Part shown: positions 34,457 to 40,073 of the stretch, piece by piece
Position numbering within the stretch: the first letter of the stretch is position 1
How the letters are laid out: every line of letters starts with the position of its first letter
Assembly (NCBI GenBank): GCA_025361485.1
Contig: JANYLA010000037.1
Location: forward strand, 1-40,073
Reading direction: 5' to 3'
Length of the DNA stretch: 40,073 bases
Origin: Bacteroidales bacterium
GTDB lineage: Bacteria > Bacteroidota > Bacteroidia > Bacteroidales > Tenuifilaceae
Translations under genes and position numbers: made by a program
The notes under the pieces: generated by a model
Databases searched by the model: none
What the model was told of the DNA's origin: nothing
Seen by the model: only the letters and a program-made list of their open reading frames with translations

Positions 34457-35146
34457 ATGCGGATTGATATTATTAGCGTTTTACCCGAGTTACTCGAAAG
34501 CCCACTTGGACATTCTATTCTGAAGCGAGCCCAAACAAAGGGTTTAGTTGAAATTGAAATGCATTATCTTAGAGATTTTGCCTCCAATAAGCATCGTACA
34601 GTTGATGATTATGCCTATGGCCCTGATGCGGGTATGGTAATGATGGTTGAGCCCATTTACAAGGCGATTGAGAAACTTAAGAGCGAAAGGGAATACGATG
34701 AGATAATTTACACATCGCCCGATGGAGAGCCTTTAACACAAAATTTATCGAACCAACTTAGCACAAAAAAGAATATTCTTATCCTTTGTGGTCATTACAA
34801 GGGCATTGATCACCGAGTTCGCGAACATTTGATTACCAGAGAAATTTCTATCGGTGATTATGTTCTATCTGGCGGTGAACTTGCTGCAGCTGTTATTGTG
34901 GATAGCGTTGTTCGCTTAGTTCCTGGCGTTTTATCCGATGAAACATCTGCTTTAACAGACTCTTTTCAAGATAGTTTACTTGCTCCACCCGTTTATACTC
35001 GACCAGCAGAATTCAATGGTTGGAAAGTTCCGGAAATCCTTCTCTCGGGGAACTTTAAAGAGATTGAGAAGTGGCAAATGGAACAGGCATTAGAACGCAC
35101 AAAAAGATTGCGACCCAACCTGCTCGACGATAATAAAAAAGGCTAA
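34457..35146 (+). CDS. trmD: tRNA (guanine-37-N1)-methyltransferase
   Basis: A full-length 229-residue TrmD, which makes m1G37 in tRNAs with G36 and prevents +1 frameshifting. The SPOUT knot with its S-adenosylmethionine site is seen in [15 protein letters not shown] and [14 protein letters not shown]. The N-terminus [21 protein letters not shown] and the [13 protein letters not shown] loop are typical, as is the [24 protein letters not shown] segment. The C-terminal helical domain is complete. The start at 34457 is chosen because the upstream TTG lies in the promoter. The stop codon is embedded in the terminator stem. Confidence 0.97.
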   Translation: MRIDIISVLPELLESPLGHSILKRAQTKGLVEIEMHYLRDFASNKHRTVDDYAYGPDAGMVMMVEPIYKAIEKLKSEREYDEIIYTSPDGEPLTQNLSNQLSTKKNILILCGHYKGIDHRVREHLITREISIGDYVLSGGELAAAVIVDSVVRLVPGVLSDETSALTDSFQDSLLAPPVYTRPAEFNGWKVPEILLSGNFKEIEKWQMEQALERTKRLRPNLLDDNKKG

Positions 35147-35165
35147 CCGAATGGGTTAGCCTTTT
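35135..35165. terminator. Bidirectional terminator overlapping the trmD stop codon
   Basis: GGCTAACC (35141-35148) pairs with GGTTAGCC (35154-35161), flanked by an A-run and a T-run. The trmD stop TAA is inside the left arm. It can also end the convergent Cys-rich gene. Confidence 0.9.
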
Positions 35166-35204
35166 GATTATTAAGTAATCTGAATCAATTGTTTCAGTAA
35201 AAGG

Positions 35205-35432
35205 TTATTTTTTGTGCTCGCATTTCTTTTCGCAAGCCGTGCTATCCTTCTTTGCACAAGCGGTGCTATCTTTTTTCGCACAACAAGGAGCAATGCTATC
35301 TTTCTTCTCACAACACTCTTTCTTTTCACCTTCTTTACAGCATTCTTTTTTTGCTTGTTTTGATCCACATGAAGCAAATGCAAATGCACTTAAAAATACA
35401 ACGCCAAGTAGAATAGCTTTAGTTCTTTTCAT
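35205..35432 (-). CDS. Small Cys-rich lipoprotein with KKDS octapeptide repeats
   Basis: A 75-residue protein. A signal sequence ends in the lipobox FASC (lipidated Cys22), so the mature chain is a short lipid-anchored peptide of 54 residues. It is almost entirely Lys, Glu, Asp, Ser, Ala and Cys. Cys come in pairs (ECCKE, ECCEK, PCCAK) and then singly in the repeat CAKKDSTA / CAKKDSTA / CEKKC; there are ten Cys after the lipobox Cys. Such composition suggests metal binding (copper or zinc) or redox buffering at the envelope, but this is inference from composition. All three frames are open here because of the repeat; the lipoprotein signal identifies this frame as real. Confidence 0.75.
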   Translation of the reverse strand: MKRTKAILLGVVFLSAFAFASCGSKQAKKECCKEGEKKECCEKKDSIAPCCAKKDSTACAKKDSTACEKKCEHKK

Positions 35433-35515
35433 AATCTCTTTGTAGGTTTAGTTTGTTATTTTTAGAACATCAAATTAAGCTAGATTTTTGAACAAAACCA
35501 AATTCCTTTTCGGGA

Positions 35516-37543
35516 TTATTCCCAGCCAAGTTTATAGCTAAACCCTGCAGATATCCATCTACCAGGCTGTAAAACATTTCCTGTGTCAATATATTTTTTA
35601 TCGAAAATATTTGAGCCATCGACATAGATAGAATATTTTGATGAAGTCCAGCTAATTTTTAAATCGATTAGCCAGTGGGGTTTATACGATTTCACAACAT
35701 TACCTACATCTTTATACTCTCCTGCCCTCTCCTGCCATGCAACGTTCCATGATGCTGCTAGTTTACTAATTATTTGGTGGTTCAATCCAAATTTTAAATT
35801 ATGTTTTATATTATCGAGAGCATAGTAAGAATCAAAATCACCCTTTTGTTTCTCAACCCAATACCTTGAGTAGTTTGCAGATACAGAATTAACTATTGGA
35901 ATTAACCCTTTGAGGTTCGAAACTAGGGAAATTTCAACCCCATCGGTATTTAGCGAAGTGAAGTTTTTGGTAGTCCATTTCGTTTCGGTTGGAAGCATTA
36001 TCCAATCGATAATATCTTTACCATCGCGATGGAAATAGCCAACATTTCCCGAAAGATGCTTGTAATCAAGTTTCACGCCTCCTTCGTAGGTGATAGCCGA
36101 TTCGGGTTTAAGCGCTCGATTCCCAATATTAGAGGGTCCCTCATAGTATAAATCGGTGAAAGTTGGATTTCGAAACGAGCGGTTAATTGCAGAGTAAATC
36201 TTTACATTATCAAGCAGACTATACGCTGCATCTATCCCATAACTCCAATTGCCTTTAAAATTGCTACAGTACGAGTAGCTGAAACCTCCCGAAATGCTAA
36301 ATCGATCAAAATAAAATGCCTGATCGGCAAAATAACTGGTAATAAATCGATTATCGCCTTTGATATAAAACAATCCCTCAGAACCCTCTATTTTTGTAGG
36401 ACTCGACAAGGTATCTCCAAGTTTGTTGCTGATTATGTTCTCGTTTCGGAACTCAACTCCAACCTGTGTTTTACTTGTTTGTGTTAATAATTGGTAGCTA
36501 ATTTTCGATCCTGTAACCGTTGATAAATGGTAGTTATGATGTACATACCAAGCAGCAGGGTTCGACCTGAATAGTTCAAATCTATCCCAATGCTTTCGTA
36601 AATAACCATTTACAACGAGTTTATGTTGATTCCACTTTTTCTCATACTCTAATGACGAGACAAGTGTTTTCGTGTTTTCAAATTGATTCGGATAATTTGG
36701 CGAATAAAAAGTTGTTGCACCAAAACTCTTTAATTGATAACCAGCAAATAATGAGAAATCACCAACCTTTGAATTAACATTTTTTTGAAAAAAAAGATTT
36801 GTAATTTTAAAATCGGTATTATTCATATATCCATCGCTCTGATTATGCGATAAAGATAAGACCTCTGAGGAATTTTTAGATTTAATTGAACTCTGAATAC
36901 TTCCTCCATAGAGTCCGTATTCTCCAGCTTTTGACGAAACTTTAATGCTATTCTCTGGGTCTGGTTTTGTGATGATATTTATTGCTCCGCTGAATGCGCC
37001 TGGTCCGTATACCCTGGCTCCTGGACCCTGTAGAACTTCAATTCGTTGAATTGAGTTTAAATCGATGGGGATGTTTAAATTGTGATGCCCTGTTTGTGGG
37101 TCGGTGATGTTTACACCGTTTAAAAGAACTAAAACTTGATCGAAAGAACCACCTCTGAAGTTGATATCTGCTTGAACACCTTGGCCACCTCTTTGTCTAA
37201 TATCAACATTGATTAACTTTTCAAGCACATCCTGCAACGAAGAGGCTGATATCTGCTGAATTTCTTGCTGAGTTACTACACTCACAACCCTAGTCAGCTC
37301 AGAGTAGGCCTCGGCTTTGACCTTCGTTTCGATCACTACCTCATTCAAGTCTAGATGCTTGCTTATGGAAACAGTATCATTCTGTGCCACCGCTACCGAT
37401 GGGCTTGCCACAAGTGAGTATGTAAGGGGTATTACACATATCTTAACAGCTACTTTCATACTGCTAAAAATGCTATAACCCTTATTGGACCACTTGTGGA
37501 AATAGCGAATATTCCGATTCGCTCGATTTCCTTTTCTGTTCAT
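35516..37543 (-). CDS. TonB-dependent outer-membrane receptor, BtuB-like
   Basis: A 675-residue receptor. The plug domain (about 65-180) has VVSVVTQQEIQQISASSLQDV, the conserved INFRGGSFDQVLVLLNGV and IQRIEVLQGPGARVYGPGAFSGAINI. The 22-stranded barrel follows, ending in an ISAGFSYKLGW-type last strand. The closest familiar group is BtuB/FepA; cobalamin or a metal complex is a plausible ligand. The N-terminus has an extension (RYFHKWSNKGYSIFSSMKV) before the hydrophobic signal, resembling the KWSRKGYAxFxS leaders of Bacteroidales receptors; an internal Met at residue 29 (37459) is an alternative start. No cobalamin riboswitch fits in the 190-base upstream gap, and no SusD or BtuFCD partner is adjacent. 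Confidence 0.9.
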   Translation of the reverse strand: MNRKGNRANRNIRYFHKWSNKGYSIFSSMKVAVKICVIPLTYSLVASPSVAVAQNDTVSISKHLDLNEVVIETKVKAEAYSELTRVVSVVTQQEIQQISASSLQDVLEKLINVDIRQRGGQGVQADINFRGGSFDQVLVLLNGVNITDPQTGHHNLNIPIDLNSIQRIEVLQGPGARVYGPGAFSGAINIITKPDPENSIKVSSKAGEYGLYGGSIQSSIKSKNSSEVLSLSHNQSDGYMNNTDFKITNLFFQKNVNSKVGDFSLFAGYQLKSFGATTFYSPNYPNQFENTKTLVSSLEYEKKWNQHKLVVNGYLRKHWDRFELFRSNPAAWYVHHNYHLSTVTGSKISYQLLTQTSKTQVGVEFRNENIISNKLGDTLSSPTKIEGSEGLFYIKGDNRFITSYFADQAFYFDRFSISGGFSYSYCSNFKGNWSYGIDAAYSLLDNVKIYSAINRSFRNPTFTDLYYEGPSNIGNRALKPESAITYEGGVKLDYKHLSGNVGYFHRDGKDIIDWIMLPTETKWTTKNFTSLNTDGVEISLVSNLKGLIPIVNSVSANYSRYWVEKQKGDFDSYYALDNIKHNLKFGLNHQIISKLAASWNVAWQERAGEYKDVGNVVKSYKPHWLIDLKISWTSSKYSIYVDGSNIFDKKYIDTGNVLQPGRWISAGFSYKLGWE

Positions 37544-37596
37544 CCTTAATTAGTTTAGATTAATTTATTAAACAATTGTTTTAGAAAATAAGGCGG

Positions 37597-37604
37597 CAAA
37601 TTTA
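37597..37604 (-). promoter_or_regulatory. Bacteroidota -7 element of the TonB receptor gene (TAAATTTG)
   Basis: A perfect TAnnTTTG on the minus strand, 53 bases before the ATG. A TTTG lies 25 bases upstream of it, longer than the usual spacing. Confidence 0.45.
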
Positions 37605-37643
37605 TGTATTTTTTATTCGTTCCATCCATCAAATTCAAATTCC

Positions 37644-37651
37644 TATATTTG
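37644..37651 (+). promoter_or_regulatory. Bacteroidota -7 element of the sigma-factor operon (TATATTTG)
   Basis: A perfect TAnnTTTG on the plus strand, 90 bases before the ATG at 37742. No clear -33 TTTG at the right distance, which could mean dependence on another factor or autoregulation. Confidence 0.45.
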
Positions 37652-37741
37652 TAGAATTATAGCATTAACATTTTATTTAAAATAATCCGTATTCAATGCA
37701 GCATTACGAATCCTTTTGAAGTCTATAAATCAGAATTGAGC

Positions 37742-38302
37742 ATGAAGGAGGAAAATTCATATAAAAACATACATCAGCATTTTATTGATGGGTGTAAGGC
37801 TGGAGATAGCAAGGCTCAATTTGAGATTTACAAGTTGTACTATAAAGCGATGTACAACACAAGCCTCCGAATTATTGGAGATGAACAGGAGGCGGAGGAT
37901 ATAATGCAAGAATCGTTCTTTAAAGCTTTTGATAAAATATCGACGTACAAAAATGAGGTTAGCTTTGGTGCATGGCTTCGAAGAATTGTGGTGAACACCT
38001 CAATTGATGCCCTTAAAAAGAAACGAATTACGTTTATACCCATTGAGGAAGCCCATGGCATCGATACCGAATCGACTGATGAGACTGAATTTACGGTTGA
38101 AACGATAGAACTTTTTAAGAGTGCCATTGAGAAGTTGCCTGAAGGTTACAAACTGGTTTTAAACCTTCATCTCATTGAAGAGCTTGATCACGATGAGATA
38201 GCAAGTAAACTTGGAATCGCAGCATCAACATCGCGATCGCAGTTGGCAAGAGCAAAACAAAAGCTGATAGAAATAATTAAGAGCAATAAAAACACAAAAT
38301 AA
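37742..38302 (+). CDS. ECF-type RNA polymerase sigma factor
   Basis: A 186-residue sigma-70 family protein of the extracytoplasmic type. Region 2 (about 25-95) has YNTSLRIIGDEQEAEDIMQESFFKAF and SFGAWLRRIVVNTSIDALKKK. Region 4 (about 125-180) has IEKLPEGYKLVLNLHLIEEL, then the helix-turn-helix HDEIASKLGIAASTSRSQLARAKQKL. No region 3 is present. The ATG at 37742 is chosen over a TTG two codons upstream. It ends one base before the next gene and is probably translationally coupled to it, as for sigma/anti-sigma pairs. Confidence 0.95.
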   Translation: MKEENSYKNIHQHFIDGCKAGDSKAQFEIYKLYYKAMYNTSLRIIGDEQEAEDIMQESFFKAFDKISTYKNEVSFGAWLRRIVVNTSIDALKKKRITFIPIEEAHGIDTESTDETEFTVETIELFKSAIEKLPEGYKLVLNLHLIEELDHDEIASKLGIAASTSRSQLARAKQKLIEIIKSNKNTK

Positions 38303-38303
38303 A

Positions 38304-38843
38304 ATGGAAAGTCTAAAGAAGTATATCCGCAAAAACCGAGATTCTTTCGATGAGAAAGAGCCCCTCGAAGGACACTTCGATAGGTTCAGGCAACAATTAG
38401 AAGCCCGTAAGCCTGCAAAAAAGGTTAACCTGTTTATGGTTGCGGCAGCGGCTGCAATTGCTGGTCTTATACTTACAGGAACATTGGGAATTCTGTACAA
38501 CAACTCATCATTTGGCAGATTTAACCGTACTGAATTATCGCTAAGCGTTTTATCGCCTGAGCTAAAAGAGGTTGAGGATTACTACGTAAGCCAAATCAAT
38601 ACAAAGTACAATCAGATTAAATCCCTGAATAATAATTCCACTCCTGAACTAGAAACCGAGGTTAATAAGGCAATCAGCGATATGGATTTGGGATACTATC
38701 TGCTTAAAAAAGATTTATCGGATAGCCCCAAACAGGAGCGAATTGTTAGCGCAATGATTCAACAGTATCAGGTTCGGATAGAAATGCTCGATCAAATTCT
38801 AAAAACATTACAAAATTTCAGTCAATTAAATAGTAAACAGTAG
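38304..38843 (+). CDS. Putative single-pass anti-sigma factor
   Basis: A 179-residue protein with a 40-residue charged cytoplasmic N-terminus (MESLKKYIRKNRDSFDEKEP), one membrane segment (about 42-66, NLFMVAAAAAIAGLILTGTL) and a helical periplasmic domain rich in Asn, Ser and Glu. Position directly after the sigma factor with a one-base gap, and this topology, point to an anti-sigma role. It lacks the HxxxCxxC zinc motif of ZAS-type anti-sigma factors; I see no Cys in it. The short RDSFDEKEPLEGHFDRF motif at the N-terminus recurs in what I recall of Bacteroidota proteins at this position in operons and may be the sigma-binding element. The function is inferred from context. Confidence 0.7.
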   Translation: MESLKKYIRKNRDSFDEKEPLEGHFDRFRQQLEARKPAKKVNLFMVAAAAAIAGLILTGTLGILYNNSSFGRFNRTELSLSVLSPELKEVEDYYVSQINTKYNQIKSLNNNSTPELETEVNKAISDMDLGYYLLKKDLSDSPKQERIVSAMIQQYQVRIEMLDQILKTLQNFSQLNSKQ

Positions 38844-38862
38844 CCTTTAAATATAAAATACT

Positions 38863-39933
38863 ATGAAAACAATTAAATTATTATCAGCACTCGTTATCTT
38901 AACCACAACTGCAATAGTTGCAGTAGGACAAGAGAGAGTTGCCAAAACGTATCAAAAAGAGTTTGCATTGACCGAAAATTCAAACATCTATCTCGAAAAC
39001 CGTTTTGGCCAGATGAATATTGAAAATTGGGATAAAAATAGCATTTCAATTACCATTGAAATTAAGGTTGATTATCCGGAAGGAGACAAAGCTACACGTT
39101 TACTAAAAGGGATAAATATTGAATTTACCCAAACAGGTAATGATATTAGCGCTATCACCAAGATTGAAGAAGATTTTATGAAAACTTGGGGTAGACATTT
39201 CGATAGTGACTCCAAGGATTTTAGCATCGATTGGGAAGTAAAAATGCCAAAGCAGGCTAGCATAACCCTAGTTAACAAGTATGGCGATATCTTTGTAAAT
39301 GAGCTTACTGGCAAATGCAACATTGATCTAAGATATGGAAACCTTAAAGCCAACAGAATTTTCAGGGATAAAAGTGAACCTTTAAGCACATTAAACATCA
39401 GCTATGGGAATGCTTCAATCGATGAAGTTAACTGGTATAAAGCAGAAATTAAATATGCAAAGCTAAATATTACAAAGGCAAAAGCGATTGTCATTTTAAG
39501 TCGTGGTTCAAAAATTGCTATCGATCAGGTAAACTCTATTGTTACTGAATCAAGGTATGATACTTATTCAATTGGGGTTATTTCAAATTTTGTTGGAGAG
39601 GGCGATTATACAACCTTCAGAATAGATGAGCTCACAAAAAAGTTCGACTTAACAGTAAAATACGGTGACGTAAAGGTTGATAAAATACCGGCTGGTTTTG
39701 AAAGCATTAAATTCAATGGTGGATATTCTGGTATATACTTAGGAATTGACCCTTCTGCCTCATATTACCTCACAGGTGATTCTTCGTACGGAGATATTAA
39801 ATTCAGCTCAGAGAACAGAATAAATCGAATAGAGAATCCAACGCATACTGAGGTTGAAGGGTTAATTGGGAACGATGAAAATACAAAATCGAAGGTAAAT
39901 GTTACCATAAGATATGGCAGTGCTAAACTCTAA
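38863..39933 (+). CDS. Secreted DUF4097-like beta-solenoid protein
   Basis: A 356-residue protein with a signal peptide (about 1-22, ending AVGQ). The mature part is made of repeated beta rungs containing the pattern (N/Y)(K/R)(Y/F)G(D/N/S), as in NRFGQMNIENW, NKYGDIFVNEL, LRYGNLKANRI, ISYGNASIDEV, VKYGDVKVDKI and IRYGSAKL. This is the signature of the DUF4097 / putative auto-adhesin family, a right-handed beta-helix. It starts 19 bases after the putative anti-sigma gene and completes a three-gene operon, so it is likely controlled by that sigma factor and localised in the periplasm. Its role is unknown. The reading frame ends naturally, next to a transposase remnant on the other strand. Confidence 0.8.
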   Translation: MKTIKLLSALVILTTTAIVAVGQERVAKTYQKEFALTENSNIYLENRFGQMNIENWDKNSISITIEIKVDYPEGDKATRLLKGINIEFTQTGNDISAITKIEEDFMKTWGRHFDSDSKDFSIDWEVKMPKQASITLVNKYGDIFVNELTGKCNIDLRYGNLKANRIFRDKSEPLSTLNISYGNASIDEVNWYKAEIKYAKLNITKAKAIVILSRGSKIAIDQVNSIVTESRYDTYSIGVISNFVGEGDYTTFRIDELTKKFDLTVKYGDVKVDKIPAGFESIKFNGGYSGIYLGIDPSASYYLTGDSSYGDIKFSSENRINRIENPTHTEVEGLIGNDENTKSKVNVTIRYGSAKL

Positions 39934-40071
39934 AAATATCTTCATTTTTCGGGCGTTCCCCACCTATAAAACGCTTACCACATGCGGCACATTTATATCT
40001 TTGGATCGTGTTGTGAAAACCATCTCTCCTTACAATTTTACTCCCACAGTAAAAGCACTTTTTTTATTCAT
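39923..40071 (-). pseudogene. Zinc-ribbon transposase N-terminus, broken remnant at the right edge
   Basis: Read on the minus strand, one frame gives KKCFYCGSKIVRRDG, then QRYKCAACGKRFIGGERP, then KNEDIFRV and a stop at 39923. Two CxxC pairs with RYKC..CG make it a transposase-type zinc ribbon, similar to what I recall of IS1/IS256-group (IS1249-like) N-termini. The only upstream ATG (40069-40071) is in another frame: a run of seven A after ATGAAT would need a -1 shift to reach the zinc-ribbon frame. The protein stops where the DNA becomes the 3' end of the DUF4097 gene, so the rest of the transposase is missing. It could also be a small functional zinc-ribbon protein, but truncation fits better. 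Confidence 0.55.
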
Positions 40072-40073
40072 AA

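Noticed and set aside
35171-35445. Alternative open frames on both strands over the Cys-rich gene
   Set aside because: They arise from the repeated codons. Only the 35205-35432 frame has a signal peptide with a lipobox.
37544-37741. Possible cobalamin riboswitch upstream of the BtuB-like receptor
   Set aside because: I could not find the B12-box or the paired stems, and the gap is shared with a divergent promoter, leaving too little space.

Overview
The window is AT-rich DNA from a member of the Bacteroidota, most likely the order Bacteroidales outside the classical gut Bacteroides. I infer this from the gene set: a DUF349 repeat protein, a Bacteroidota-type YidC and TrmD, a remnant of a type IX secretion (T9SS) sorting domain, SUMF1-domain surface proteins, and a BtuB-like TonB receptor with an N-terminal extension. 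Many genes are also preceded by the Bacteroidota promoter, TTTG and TAnnTTTG separated by 19-21 bases. Genes are well spaced and most carry their own promoter and hairpin terminator. I saw no tRNA, rRNA, CRISPR array or prophage.

Layout. Positions 1-83 are the 5' end of an IS1595-type transposase running off the left edge. Positions 186-6580 hold mainly housekeeping genes: a membrane-anchored PQQ propeller, sucD, malic enzyme, mnmE, a small secreted protein and a cold-shock protein. A 52-codon gene follows at 6748. Positions 7131-14177 form the accessory, surface-exposed part: a 1064-residue secreted protein with 20 copies of a Cys-containing repeat of about 27 residues, two tandem SUMF1-domain secreted proteins probably in the same transcript, and a small outer-membrane barrel. 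Positions 14298-19322 carry a DUF6485-like protein, an LTA-synthase-like sulfatase, an isoaspartyl peptidase, a small membrane protein and a D-serine-dehydratase-like PLP enzyme. Positions 19506-23337 form a signalling patch: a hybrid histidine kinase, a membrane-bound SpoIIE/PP2C phosphatase and a small membrane protein. Positions 23487-35146 return to housekeeping: an M28 peptidase with PDZ domain, a membrane protein, a biotin-dependent carboxyltransferase, yidC, pyrG, the DUF349 protein and trmD. Positions 35205-39933 hold a Cys-rich lipoprotein, a BtuB-like TonB receptor, and an ECF sigma factor, putative anti-sigma and DUF4097-like operon. The right edge is a broken zinc-ribbon transposase start.

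The sucD, malic enzyme and carboxyltransferase genes share C4-acid/pyruvate metabolism but are not one operon. The most unusual content is the Cys-ladder repeat protein, whose C-terminus stops at the first residues of what looks like a T9SS type B sorting domain, next to two SUMF1 paralogues that keep only one of the two active-site cysteines of true formylglycine-generating enzymes. Other items worth a look are a Cys-rich octapeptide-repeat lipoprotein, an inverted repeat of the CCACGGAGACACGGAG type, and a hairpin repeat present in two gaps. I found no clear defence island or wholly new system. Both window ends lie in transposase sequence, which suggests, but does not prove, a contig broken at insertion sequences.
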